From NCBI RefSeq assembly GCF_025960875.1, contig NZ_JAODLR010000001.1, forward strand, positions 434,001-498,000: a stretch of DNA of 64,000 nucleotides. Direction: 5' to 3'. This document shows positions 54,583-63,075 of the stretch, piece by piece. Numbering within the stretch: position 1 is the stretch's first letter; each line of letters begins with the position of its first letter. A program made the position numbers and the translations under genes. The notes under the pieces are model-generated. The model saw nothing but the letters and a program-made list of their open reading frames with translations. It searched no databases and was not told where the DNA came from. Source of the DNA: Crystallibacter permensis. GTDB lineage: Bacteria > Actinomycetota > Actinomycetes > Actinomycetales > Micrococcaceae.

Positions 54583-55077
54583 ATGAATCTCGCCTCTTTT
54601 AATTCTGCCTCGGATAGCGCAGCCCTCGACGTGCTGCGCCCCTGCGTCGACATAACGCGGTGGGCCGCCGAAATAATCCGTGCCCGTCCTTTCAACAGCC
54701 GCGAAGAACTTCTGTCGTTCGCCAAGCAGGCCGCCCAGCCCTGGAGGGAAGAAGAGATCGACGGCGCCCTGGCGCATCATCCACGCATTGGCGAAAAGGC
54801 CGCCGGCAGCAGCACCGAGGCCGATATGTCCCGAAAGGAACAATCCGGCGTCGCACAGTCCGCCGAAGTCCAGGACAAGCTCCGCTCGGGCAACCAGGCG
54901 TACGAGGAAAAGTTCGACAGGGTCTTCCTGATCCGTGCCGCCGGCCGGAGTGCCGAGGAAATTCTTAGCCAGCTTGAAAAGCGGCTGCGCAATTCGCCCG
55001 ACGAGGAAATCGCCGTCGTCGCCGGCCAGCTGCGCGAAATCGCCATCCTCCGACTTGAAGGAGTCATCGAAGCATGA
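54583..55077 (+). CDS. uraD: 2-oxo-4-hydroxy-4-carboxy-5-ureidoimidazoline decarboxylase
   Basis: 164 residues. OHCU decarboxylase motifs: ITRWAAEIIRARPFNSREEL, the catalytic His66 in HHPRIGEKAAG, and SRKEQSGVA with a C-terminal helix pair. It performs the last step from urate to S-allantoin after uricase and HIU hydrolase. Its stop overlaps the next gene's ATG (ATGA). No clear ribosome site, so the start is slightly uncertain. Confidence 0.93.
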   Translation: MNLASFNSASDSAALDVLRPCVDITRWAAEIIRARPFNSREELLSFAKQAAQPWREEEIDGALAHHPRIGEKAAGSSTEADMSRKEQSGVAQSAEVQDKLRSGNQAYEEKFDRVFLIRAAGRSAEEILSQLEKRLRNSPDEEIAVVAGQLREIAILRLEGVIEA

Positions 55078-55415
55078 GCGTCAGCCATGTCACCACCCAC
55101 ATTCTCGACACCGGGACCGGGAGGCCTGCCTCCGGTGTCAAGGCCACACTGGAAGCCAAAACGGCAACCGGCTGGCAAGAAATCGCCACGGAGCATACGG
55201 ACAATGACGGCCGTATCAAGAATCTTGGCCCCGAGGCGATCGAAGCAGGGATCTACCGGATCACGTTTGAAACCGGCCCCTACTTTGGGCAGAAGGGTAC
55301 GGAAACCTTCTTCCCGTTCGTGGAGCTGACCTTCGAAGTGAAGGACACAGCAGAGCACTACCACGTACCACTTCTCATCAGCCCGTTTGCATACTCAACA
55401 TACCGAGGGAGCTAA
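55074..55415 (+). CDS. uraH: 5-hydroxyisourate hydrolase (transthyretin-like)
   Basis: 113 residues. Transthyretin fold with HIU hydrolase signatures: N-terminal THILDTGTGRPASGVKATLE, catalytic His9-type start, and exact C-terminal YRGS. It hydrolyses 5-hydroxyisourate made by uricase. ATG overlaps the uraD stop. The uricase gene starts two bases after its stop. Confidence 0.95.
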   Translation: MSVSHVTTHILDTGTGRPASGVKATLEAKTATGWQEIATEHTDNDGRIKNLGPEAIEAGIYRITFETGPYFGQKGTETFFPFVELTFEVKDTAEHYHVPLLISPFAYSTYRGS

Positions 55416-55417
55416 TC

Positions 55418-56326
55418 ATGACCGCCACCGTGGAATCCGCCACCGGCACCCGCATCGTCCTGGGCCAGAACCAGTACGGCAAGGCCGAAGTCCGACTGGT
55501 CAAAATCACCCGGGACACCGACCGCCACCAGATCCAGGACCTCAACGTCACCTCGCAGCTGCGCGGCGACTTCGAAGCGGCGCACACCGCCGGCGACAAC
55601 GCCCACGTAGTCGCCACCGATACCCAGAAGAACACCGTGTACGCACTGGCCCGCGACGGCGTCGCCACCACAGAGGAGTTCCTGCTCCGCCTTGGCACGC
55701 ACTTCACGGAGAGCTTCGACTGGGTCACCGGCGGGCGCTGGTCCGCAGAGCAGTACTTCTGGGACCGCATCAACGACCACGACCACGCCTTCTCCCGTAA
55801 CAAGAGCGAAGTCCGCACCGCCGTGCTCGAGATTTCCGGCAACAAGAAGACCGTCGTGGCAGGCATCGAGGAGCTGACCGTCCTGAAGTCCACGGGGTCG
55901 GAATTCCACGGTTTCCCGCGGGATCAGTACACCACGCTGCAGGAAACCAATGACCGGATCCTCGCCACCGATGTGACCGCGCGCTGGCGCTACAACACCC
56001 TCGACGTCGATTTCGACGCCGTCTACGCCAGCGTCCGCGCTCTCCTGCTCAAAGGATTTGCGGAGACGCACTCGCTGGCACTGCAGCAGAGCATGTACGA
56101 AATGGGCCGCCTTGTCCTCGAGGCGCACCCGGAGATCGACGAGATCAAGATGTCCCTGCCGAACAAGCACCACTTCCTGGTGGACCTGAGCCCGTTTGGC
56201 CAGGACAACCCCAACGAAGTGTTCTTCGCCGCGGACCGGCCGTACGGATTGATCGAAGCCACCATCCAGCGTGAGGGTTCCCCCGCCACGCATGAAGTCT
56301 GGGCCAATATCCCCGGATTCTGTTAG
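55418..56326 (+). CDS. Urate oxidase (uricase)
   Basis: 302 residues, starts behind GGGAGC. Uricase fold repeats: LGQNQYGKAEVRLVKI, DNAHVVATDTQKNTVYALA, EFLLRLGTHFTESFDWVTGG, and later YTTLQETNDRILATDVTARW, KHHFLVDLSPFGQDNPNEVF. Cofactor-free oxidation of urate by O2 to 5-hydroxyisourate and H2O2. Third gene of uraD-uraH-uricase. A 15-bp hairpin without a T-run separates it from the permease gene. Confidence 0.95.
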   Translation: MTATVESATGTRIVLGQNQYGKAEVRLVKITRDTDRHQIQDLNVTSQLRGDFEAAHTAGDNAHVVATDTQKNTVYALARDGVATTEEFLLRLGTHFTESFDWVTGGRWSAEQYFWDRINDHDHAFSRNKSEVRTAVLEISGNKKTVVAGIEELTVLKSTGSEFHGFPRDQYTTLQETNDRILATDVTARWRYNTLDVDFDAVYASVRALLLKGFAETHSLALQQSMYEMGRLVLEAHPEIDEIKMSLPNKHHFLVDLSPFGQDNPNEVFFAADRPYGLIEATIQREGSPATHEVWANIPGFC

Positions 56327-56335
56327 TCCACATGC

Positions 56336-56371
56336 CAGAGGCCGGGACGCACGCGCGCGTCCCGGCCTCTG
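56336..56371 (+). terminator. Intercistronic hairpin after uricase
   Basis: CAGAGGCCGGGACGC and GCGTCCCGGCCTCTG form a perfect 15-bp stem around ACGCGC. No T-run follows and the permease ribosome site starts 10 bases later, so partial termination or an mRNA-stabilising stem is likelier than a full stop. Confidence 0.6.
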
Positions 56372-56392
56372 CAGCCGACAAGGAGGTCAGCT

Positions 56393-57964
56393 GTGAATGC
56401 AGCAAAAACTACACGTAAGACTATAACCGGACAGCGGCCCGAGGACGAAAGGCTGCCCATCGGCAAGTCCTTTGCCTACGGTCTCCAGCACGTTTTGACC
56501 ATGTACGGCGGTATCATCGCGGTGCCTCTGATTGTCGGCACTGCGGCCGGCATGAGCCAGGACGAAATCGCCCTGCTCATCGCCTCCTGCCTCTTTGTTG
56601 GCGGTGCGGCAACCATCCTGCAAAGCTACGGCGTCAAGTTCTTCGGATCGCAGTTACCGCTGGTGCAGGGTGTTTCCTTCGCCGGGGTTGCGACCATGAC
56701 GGCCATTCTCAGCGGCGGCGGCGGCATCGAGATGGTGTTCGGATCCGTGCTGGTCGCGTCAGTGATTGGTCTGGCGATCGCTCCGTTCTTCGCCAAGGTC
56801 ATCAAGTTCTTCCCGCCGGTAGTCACCGGCGTCATCATCACCACTATCGGCCTCACGCTCATGCCGGTCGCAGCCAACTGGGCCATGGGCGGCAACTCCA
56901 AGGCGGAGGACTATGGCAGCCTGGCCAACATCGGGCTCGCCGCCGGAACGCTTGCTGCGGTGCTGCTGCTGAGCAAGCTCGGCAACGCGGCCATCTCCCG
57001 CCTGTCCATCCTGCTGGCGATTGTCGCCGGCACCGTCGTCGCGGCACTCCTGGGCATCGCCGACTTCTCCAACGTGGGCAGCGGCGCCATCTTCGCCTTC
57101 CCGCAGCCCTTCGCCTTCGGCTGGCCGGTGTTCGACCTCGCAGCCATCATCTCGATGACCATCGTCATCCTCGTCACGATGACGGAAACAACGGCGGACA
57201 TCCTGGCGGTCGGCGAAATTGCCAAGACCAAGGTCAACTCGCGGCGCATTGCGGACGGGCTGCGGGCAGACATGCTCTCCAGCGCCCTGGCGCCGGTGTT
57301 CAACTCCTTCACGCAGACTGCTTTCGCCCAGAATGTCGGGCTGGTAGCGATCACGGGAGTGAAGAGCCGTTTCGTGGTGACCGCAGGTGGCGTCATCATG
57401 CTGGTCCTGGGGCTGCTGCCGATCCTGGGCCGCGTTGTCGCAGCCGTGCCGACGCCCGTCCTCGGCGGTGCCGGCATCGTTCTCTTCGGCACAGTGGCCG
57501 CCAGCGGCATCCGCACGCTGTCCAAGGTCGATTACAAAGACAACATGAACATGATCATCGTGGCCGTGTCGCTGGCCTTCGGCATGATCCCCGTGGTGTC
57601 CCCGACCTTCTACGATGAGTTCCCCACCTGGTTCGGCATCATCTTCCACTCCGGCATCAGCTCCGCCGCCATCATGGCCGTGCTGCTGAACCTGCTCTTC
57701 AACCACCTGAAGGCCGGAAACTCTGATCAGCAGTCCTCGCTGGTGGCCAGCCCGCCGCGCATGGTACGCGAGGACGAGCTGCAGGCGCTGCAGGACGGCG
57801 ACTACTACCAGGGCGGCAAACTGATGGCCGAGGACGGCACCGAGATCCCGGTGGTCACTGCCCAGCAGTACCAGATTGTCAAGGAAAAGCTGGACAAGGG
57901 CGAGATCAACTGCCACGAGGACATCCGCAGGATTTGCGACGGCGAGTCCGCCAACGAACACTAG
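56393..57964 (+). CDS. Urate/xanthine permease (NCS2 family)
   Basis: 523 residues from GTG 56393 behind AAGGAGG. 12-14 membrane helices of the nucleobase-ascorbate transporter fold with FAQNVGLVAITGVKSR (the QNxGxxxxT signature) and TMTETTADILAVGEIAKTKV. It imports urate or xanthine with protons, feeding the enzymes encoded on both sides. The C-terminus (about 440-523) is an unusually long acidic cytoplasmic tail (EDELQALQDGDYYQGGKLMA). Confidence 0.92.
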   Translation: MNAAKTTRKTITGQRPEDERLPIGKSFAYGLQHVLTMYGGIIAVPLIVGTAAGMSQDEIALLIASCLFVGGAATILQSYGVKFFGSQLPLVQGVSFAGVATMTAILSGGGGIEMVFGSVLVASVIGLAIAPFFAKVIKFFPPVVTGVIITTIGLTLMPVAANWAMGGNSKAEDYGSLANIGLAAGTLAAVLLLSKLGNAAISRLSILLAIVAGTVVAALLGIADFSNVGSGAIFAFPQPFAFGWPVFDLAAIISMTIVILVTMTETTADILAVGEIAKTKVNSRRIADGLRADMLSSALAPVFNSFTQTAFAQNVGLVAITGVKSRFVVTAGGVIMLVLGLLPILGRVVAAVPTPVLGGAGIVLFGTVAASGIRTLSKVDYKDNMNMIIVAVSLAFGMIPVVSPTFYDEFPTWFGIIFHSGISSAAIMAVLLNLLFNHLKAGNSDQQSSLVASPPRMVREDELQALQDGDYYQGGKLMAEDGTEIPVVTAQQYQIVKEKLDKGEINCHEDIRRICDGESANEH

Positions 57965-57976
57965 CAACGTGCCTTG

Positions 57977-58017
57977 GGGCCGGTCCCGCTCCGCATCCAG
58001 CGGATCGGGACCGGCCC
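57977..58017 (+). terminator. Hairpin after the permease gene
   Basis: GGGCCGGTCCCG (57977-57988) and CGGGACCGGCCC (58006-58017), a perfect 12-bp stem with a 17-base loop. There is no T-run. It could reduce read-through into the next gene, which has 106 bases of upstream space. Confidence 0.65.
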
Positions 58018-58122
58018 GAAGCGATCTCCTGGATCAGCAGACAGGACAACACTGAGCTGGCGGCATCGCCGTCGTTATTTGTCAACGCTCGGCGCCAAGA
58101 CCTGTACCTGACAAGGAGCATC

Positions 58123-59475
58123 ATGACTGCACGTACCTGGGTGAAGAACCCGCTGGCCATTTTCACCGCCAATAACGACGACGCCGCGGGCGGGCTGGTG
58201 GTCGAAGGCGGCGAAATCGTCGAACTCGTGGCCGCCGGCCAGACACCGCGCGAACCCTGGACAACCGTGTTCGACGCCAGGGAGCACGTGGTGCTGCCGG
58301 GCCTGATCAACACCCACCACCACTTCTACCAAACGCTCACCCGGGCCTGGGCACCGGTGGTCAACGTGCCGCTGTTCCCGTGGCTGATCAACCTGTATCC
58401 GGTCTGGGCGCGACTGACTCCCCGCTACCTGGAGCTCGCCACCAAGGCGGCGCTGGCCGAACTGCTGCTCTCCGGCTGCACCACGGCGGCGGACCACCAC
58501 TACCTCTTTCCGGCGGGCATGGAGGACTCCATCGATGTCCAGGTGCAGGTGGTGCGCGAACTGGGGATGCGCGCCATGCTCACCCGCGGTTCCATGACCC
58601 TCGGGGAGGACGACGGCGGCCTGCCGCCCCAGAGCACAGTCCAGGCTCCCGAGGTGATCCTCGCCGACAGCGAGCGGCTGATCGGGCGCTACCACGAGCG
58701 CGGGCCCGGTGCGCAGATCCAGATCGCGCTGGCACCTTGTTCACCGTTCTCCGTCACTCCGGAGATCATGAAAGACAGTGCCGCCCTCGCCGCACAGCAT
58801 GACGTCCGGCTGCACACGCATCTGGCGGAAACCATCGACGAAGAGGACTTTTGCCTCGAACGGTTCGGCCTGCGGCCGCTGGACTACCTGGAAAGCGTGG
58901 ACTGGCTGGCACCCCGAACGTGGCTGGGCCACGGCATCCACTTCAGCGATGCGGAAGTGGCGCAGCTCGGCGCCGCCGGGGTCGGCGTGGCGCACTGCCC
59001 CAGCTCCAACATGCGGCTGGCCTCCGGCATCTGCCGTGCCATCGAACTGGAGGACGCCGGCGTGAACGTCGGGCTGGGCGTGGACGGATCGGCGTCGAAC
59101 GATGGCTCCAACATGATTCTCGAGGCGAAGCAGGCCCTGTATCTGCAGCGGCTGCGCTACGGCGCCGAGCTCGCGACACCGGAGCGCGCACTCGGCTGGG
59201 CCACCAAAGGCTCGGCGCAGGCGCTGGGCCGGACGGATATCGGCGAGCTCGCCGTGGGGAAGCAGGCCGATCTGGCGTTCTTTAAACTGGATGAGCTGCG
59301 CTTTTCGGGCAGCCATGACCCGCTGTCCGCGCTGCTGCTGTGCGGCGCAGACCGGGCCGATCGGGTTATGGTCGGCGGCCAATGGCGCGTGGTGGACGGG
59401 CAGATCGAGGGGCTGGATCTCCAGGAACTGATCGCGGAGCATTCCGCAGCCGCCCGACAGCTGGTCGCCGGCTGA
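58123..59475 (+). CDS. 8-oxoguanine deaminase-type amidohydrolase
   Basis: 450 residues from ATG 58123 behind AAGGAG; the longer open frame lacks support. Amidohydrolase motifs: LPGLINTHHHFYQTLTRA (metal HxH), LHTHLAETIDEEDF, HGIHFSDAEVA, and GVDGSASNDGSNM (metal Asp). The last is typical of 8-oxoguanine and related hydroxypurine deaminases (SsnA/ATZ/TRZ group). It would turn 8-oxoguanine into urate, feeding uricase. An alternative is guanine or other purine deaminase. GCCGTCGT at 58068-58075 precedes it. Confidence 0.88.
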   Translation: MTARTWVKNPLAIFTANNDDAAGGLVVEGGEIVELVAAGQTPREPWTTVFDAREHVVLPGLINTHHHFYQTLTRAWAPVVNVPLFPWLINLYPVWARLTPRYLELATKAALAELLLSGCTTAADHHYLFPAGMEDSIDVQVQVVRELGMRAMLTRGSMTLGEDDGGLPPQSTVQAPEVILADSERLIGRYHERGPGAQIQIALAPCSPFSVTPEIMKDSAALAAQHDVRLHTHLAETIDEEDFCLERFGLRPLDYLESVDWLAPRTWLGHGIHFSDAEVAQLGAAGVGVAHCPSSNMRLASGICRAIELEDAGVNVGLGVDGSASNDGSNMILEAKQALYLQRLRYGAELATPERALGWATKGSAQALGRTDIGELAVGKQADLAFFKLDELRFSGSHDPLSALLLCGADRADRVMVGGQWRVVDGQIEGLDLQELIAEHSAAARQLVAG

Positions 59476-59515
59476 AGCTCGCGCCGCTGGAAATTTCCAA
59501 GTTCGTACGGCAAGA

Positions 59516-59968
59516 ATGGCACTTATGGAATCTTCCCGTATGCCTTCACGCCGTTCGCTCCTGACCGTTAGCGCCGCCGCAGGAACGGCGGGCGTCCTTG
59601 CCGGCTGCTCGCCCTTCCAGAATCTCGTTGGAGATACCAGCGGCGAACCGGCGGCCGTCAGCGTAGAAGGCACGCCCGTGCGGGTGGGCAAGCTCAGCGA
59701 GGTCCAGGTCGGCGGGTCCGCCAACCTGGAGGTTGAAGGAAAGCCGATCCTGATTCACCGCCCGGACGAGGAGACCGTCCTTGCCTACAGCGCCGAGTGC
59801 ACCCACCAGGGCTGCAAGGTGGCCGCGACGGAAAGCGAGATCGCGTGCCCATGCCACAACTCGACGTTCGCCCTGACGGACGGGGCAGTGACGGGAGGGC
59901 CCGCTCCCGCACCGCTGCCTCGTTTTGCTGCAGCGATCGACGGCGAGTGGATCACCGTCGTCGTCTAG
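59516..59968 (+). CDS. Rieske [2Fe-2S] protein, exported
   Basis: 150 residues. Tat-like and lipobox-like lead: PSRRSLLTVSAAAGTAGVLA-GC, so it is probably a membrane-tethered lipoprotein. Rieske ligands are Cys95-x-His97 (CTHQGC) and Cys111-x2-His114 (CPCHNS), with Cys100 and Cys113 placed for the disulfide. Standalone arsenite-oxidase-small-subunit-like Rieske proteins carry electrons in the envelope; partners are not nearby. Starts at 59525 or 59540 are possible. Confidence 0.85.
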   Translation: MALMESSRMPSRRSLLTVSAAAGTAGVLAGCSPFQNLVGDTSGEPAAVSVEGTPVRVGKLSEVQVGGSANLEVEGKPILIHRPDEETVLAYSAECTHQGCKVAATESEIACPCHNSTFALTDGAVTGGPAPAPLPRFAAAIDGEWITVVV

Positions 59969-60014
59969 AGAGAACCCTTGGTCGCAAGCTGAAGCGGGGG
60001 GGTGCCCCCGTCGC

Positions 60015-60488
60015 TTAGCCGATAAGCGAGACGCCGAGGCTGGCTAAGACGCCGAATGCGACGCCCCAGAGGATGATCGAGACGATTTGCCACAAAATAA
60101 CGGCATTCTTCGACGCTCCGAACGAGACCATCGCGGCCGAGGTGATCTGGCTTGGCAGAATGGTCTGGCCCAGCAGGCTCACGCCTGCGACGCCGTACTT
60201 GTCGAATTGTGCGCGAAGCTTCTGTCGGCGGGCAGAGAGCTCCTTGCGTGCCTTACCGCTGACTACCCTCGAGCGCACGCTGTGGGCGCTGAGCACGAAG
60301 AGCAGCATGGAGATCACGTTGCCGACGATAGCGGCTGCGATCGCGACCACCGGGTTAATGCCGGCGAGTACGCCGATTACCGACCCGAAGTAGGACTCAA
60401 TAAACGGAATCGCAGCCGCGAATATCACGCCCACCCACTGAAGCACGGTGGGAAGCGAGGCCGTGAAGTCTTGCAGTGCGTCGATCAT
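60015..60488 (-). CDS. Small multidrug export-like membrane protein
   Basis: 157 residues from ATG 60488 behind AAGAGGA. Sm_multidrug_ex-like (PF06695) membrane fold with helices at about 15-35, 40-66 and 105-155; ESYFGSVIGVLAGINPVVAI and GQTILPSQITSAAMVSFGAS are distinctive. A basic cytoplasmic loop (RSRVVSGKARKELSARRQKL) lies between. Function is unproven despite the family name; DedA-like behaviour is possible. Confidence 0.8.
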   Translation of the reverse strand: MIDALQDFTASLPTVLQWVGVIFAAAIPFIESYFGSVIGVLAGINPVVAIAAAIVGNVISMLLFVLSAHSVRSRVVSGKARKELSARRQKLRAQFDKYGVAGVSLLGQTILPSQITSAAMVSFGASKNAVILWQIVSIILWGVAFGVLASLGVSLIG

Positions 60489-60860
60489 GAATGATTCCTC
60501 TTATGGTGGTGCGAACGGGGGAGGGACGCATCTACGTCGCCCTCGTCGCGGGCGCTCAGGGCCGATTACGAGCCTAGCGAAGACCGTCCGTAGCCGGATG
60601 CTTCCAGAGGGTGATCTTCCGGCACACATGCGGAGATTGAAAGATCAGGGAGGACGCCCGGGCACACTTCACTGGTGCCGGTAGTGCGGCAGATCGATTC
60701 ATCGATCCGAGCTTTTCTTAGAATGCAGCAGCAGAAGCCTCGAGGTCCTTGACCGATAAATGTCAGGCTTCAGCTTTGGATGGAGTGGCAACACGACAGG
60801 ATGCGTCGGGCCGGCCGCAGGGATTGCGGCCGGCCCACCATACAGACACTCTTTAGGGAG
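60489..60860. other. 372-base gene-free stretch
   Basis: No convincing gene. The first half shows a short plus-strand frame without start context. The second half ends in the MHS gene terminator at 60808-60836. Base composition is lower in GC between 60700 and 60770. There may be gene remains, but nothing specific is recognisable. Confidence 0.5.
60808..60836 (-). terminator. Terminator of the flavin reductase-MHS operon
   Basis: GGGCCGGCCGC and GCGGCCGGCCC form a perfect 11-bp stem with loop AGGGATT, just beyond the transporter stop. Confidence 0.8.
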
Positions 60861-62246
60861 TCAGTGCTTTGAGACTGCTACATCGTCGCGACGGGTCAGG
60901 TCCACATCCTTGGTTTCGGGCATGAGGAATGCTGTCAGGAGAGTTATTCCGGAAACGACCATGAGGTAGACCAGGAACAGGTTATGTTGTCCGCTCTGAG
61001 CCAGGAACGTATTGATATATGGTGCGGTACCGCCAAAAATAGCCGTCGCTAGGGACAGCGGGCCGGCGACACCTGCTGCACGGACATTAGTGGGAAACAC
61101 CTCAGCCCAGATCGCACCGTTGACGCCGAAGAGGCAGGCAAGTACGGCCAGCGCGATGATCATGGCTGCCAGCAGCCGGCTGAAGCTTCCGTCGATGAGG
61201 CCGTCCAACGGAAACGTCAGGAGGATGAACCCGACGCCGAACAGCACAACGAATAGGCGCCTGCCGAACCGGTCCGACAGCCATCCGACGAAGGGAATGG
61301 CGATGAGGAAGATGACCTGGGCGATCAGGCTTGCCGTCAACGCGCTCGTGGGGTCCTGGCCGCGGTTGAGCTGGGCGAAGGTCGGTGTGAAGATCAGCCA
61401 GGTGTAAAACATGATCGATCCGCCTGCGGACAGGCCGAAGACAACGGCCACTCCTCTCCAGTTCCGGACCAGGGCACGGAGCGTCGGCTCCGTCCGCTTC
61501 TTGCCGCCGGCCGTCTTTTCGGAACGCGGTGTGCTCAGGCTGGTATCTGTGTCTGTGCCGGTTGCGGCGACGAACACGTCGGACTCCGAGATTTTGCGCC
61601 GCAGGTACAGGGCGTAGAGGCCCAGGATGCCGCCGATGCCGAAGGCTACGCGCCATCCCCATGCTGCGATCTGGGATTCATCGAGGACGGAGTTGATGAT
61701 GAGTCCGGTGAAGGTGGCAAGGATCGTGCCCAGGACAACACTGACCCAGGACGAACTGCCGTACAGGGCGCGCCGGTTCTTCGGGGCGCGTTCGACCAGG
61801 TACGTGACCGATGTGCCCATCTCTCCGCCGTGCGCCAGGCCCTGGATCAGTCGTGCTGCCAGCAGGATCAAAGAGGCGGCGATGCCGACGGTGTCAAAGG
61901 TGGGCGCGACGGCGATGACGAGGCTGCCCGCGGCGGTGATCATCATGGCCAGGGTCAGGCTTTTCTTCCGGCCGACCCGGTCCGCGTAGGCGCCGAAGAG
62001 GAACCCGCCCAGGGGCCGGGTGATGAAGCCGACGGCGAAGACCGCGAGAGTGGCCAGGAGCGCGGAGACCCGATCCTGCGACTGGAAGAACTGGGTGGAG
62101 AAGTACGAGGCAAAGATCGTGTAGATCGTCCAGTCGTACCATTCCAAGGTGTTGCCGAAGTTGACGGCGACCAGGTCGCGGAACCGCTTTGCCACGTCTG
62201 TGGCGGGAGGATTCACCGCCGGGATTTCTGAACGGGAGCTGTTCAT
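60861..62246 (-). CDS. MHS-family metabolite:proton symporter (MFS)
   Basis: 461 residues, 12 helices. MHS hallmarks: LVAVNFGNTLEWYDWTIYTI in TM1, GGFLFGAYADRVGRKKSLTL between TM2-3, and LIQGLAHGGEMGTSVTYLVE. It carries organic acids (shikimate/ proline/alpha-ketoglutarate-like substrates) with protons. A polar central loop (about 225-255, Thr/Ser/Lys-rich) is normal for the family. It is 48 bases downstream of the flavin reductase gene and is probably in its operon. Confidence 0.88.
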   Translation of the reverse strand: MNSSRSEIPAVNPPATDVAKRFRDLVAVNFGNTLEWYDWTIYTIFASYFSTQFFQSQDRVSALLATLAVFAVGFITRPLGGFLFGAYADRVGRKKSLTLAMMITAAGSLVIAVAPTFDTVGIAASLILLAARLIQGLAHGGEMGTSVTYLVERAPKNRRALYGSSSWVSVVLGTILATFTGLIINSVLDESQIAAWGWRVAFGIGGILGLYALYLRRKISESDVFVAATGTDTDTSLSTPRSEKTAGGKKRTEPTLRALVRNWRGVAVVFGLSAGGSIMFYTWLIFTPTFAQLNRGQDPTSALTASLIAQVIFLIAIPFVGWLSDRFGRRLFVVLFGVGFILLTFPLDGLIDGSFSRLLAAMIIALAVLACLFGVNGAIWAEVFPTNVRAAGVAGPLSLATAIFGGTAPYINTFLAQSGQHNLFLVYLMVVSGITLLTAFLMPETKDVDLTRRDDVAVSKH

Positions 62247-62294
62247 TGTGGGGCCTTTCTGGGAGCTTCTTGTTGGGCTCGGCCGGTCCTGCCG

Positions 62295-62948
62295 CTATGC
62301 CCGGCCTTCAAGCCCGGACTGGGCGTACTCATCGGAACCGGGGACCCGCATCTCGAACGTGTCGGTGACTACGGTGTAATCGAAGTAGCCCATGCGGGCG
62401 ATCGGCCGGATGGAAGGGATGTCGAGTTTGCCTTCCGGGGTGATCACGGAGTCCTGGATATGGATTTTCTCGACCTGCGCGAAGACGATGTCGATTGTTC
62501 CGACATCGGAGTTCCCGGTCAGGCGGTGGGTGCTCATGTACCGGCACTCGAATTTGACCGGGCTTTCGGCCACCATCGGGATCTTGTAGTTGTCGGCGTA
62601 TTCGCGTGTGACGCCCATCAGGTCGAATTCGTTCTCCTCGGGCGGCAGCGCCATCGCGCTGATGTTGACGGCTTCGCGGAGGTCGTATGTGGCCATGTTC
62701 CAGACGAACCACCCGGTCTGCTCGGCGTTGAGCACGGTGTCCTTGCGCCGGCCGTCCGGGTACTGGTTGGCCGAGAACATGACCATCGGCGGATCGAACG
62801 TGAGGTTCTGCCACTGGCTGTAGGGGGCGATGTTTTCCACACCGTCCTTGCTGACGCTGGAGAGCCAGCCAATGGGCCGGGGAACCGTGCAGCTCTTGAA
62901 TGGCGAGTAGGGCAAGGGGTTCGGGTCTGTTTGTGGCGAGTATTTCAT
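62295..62948 (-). CDS. Flavin reductase-like FMN-binding protein
   Basis: 217 residues. FMN-binding split-barrel of the DIM6/NTAB group: PFKSCTVPRPIGWLSSVSKD, ENIAPYSQWQNLTFDPPMVM, WNMATYDLREAVNISAMALP and VGTIDIVFAQVEKIHIQ. The family reduces flavins or acts on aromatic substrates with an oxygenase partner. No monooxygenase gene is adjacent, but the MHS transporter follows in the operon, suggesting uptake and oxidation of an organic acid. Confidence 0.85.
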   Translation of the reverse strand: MKYSPQTDPNPLPYSPFKSCTVPRPIGWLSSVSKDGVENIAPYSQWQNLTFDPPMVMFSANQYPDGRRKDTVLNAEQTGWFVWNMATYDLREAVNISAMALPPEENEFDLMGVTREYADNYKIPMVAESPVKFECRYMSTHRLTGNSDVGTIDIVFAQVEKIHIQDSVITPEGKLDIPSIRPIARMGYFDYTVVTDTFEMRVPGSDEYAQSGLEGRA

Positions 62949-62987
62949 TGCGGGTCGCTCCTTGTGTGAACTGGATCACGTATCGCT

Positions 62988-63015
62988 ATATTCAACCAAT
63001 ATATCGGTGGAATAT
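62988..63015. promoter_or_regulatory. 28-bp near-palindrome, likely GntR operator
   Basis: Symmetric at 24 of 28 positions: ATATTC at the left end, GAATAT at the right, inner ACC/GGT around an AT-rich centre. It lies in the 127-base divergent region between the flavin reductase and GntR genes. FCD-type GntR regulators usually bind such sites at their own promoter. Confidence 0.65.
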
Positions 63016-63075
63016 CAATAGGTCGTCGCTTTCGTCTTATGATCAAGCAGTAGACAGGAAGGTGCGCGGAGAACA

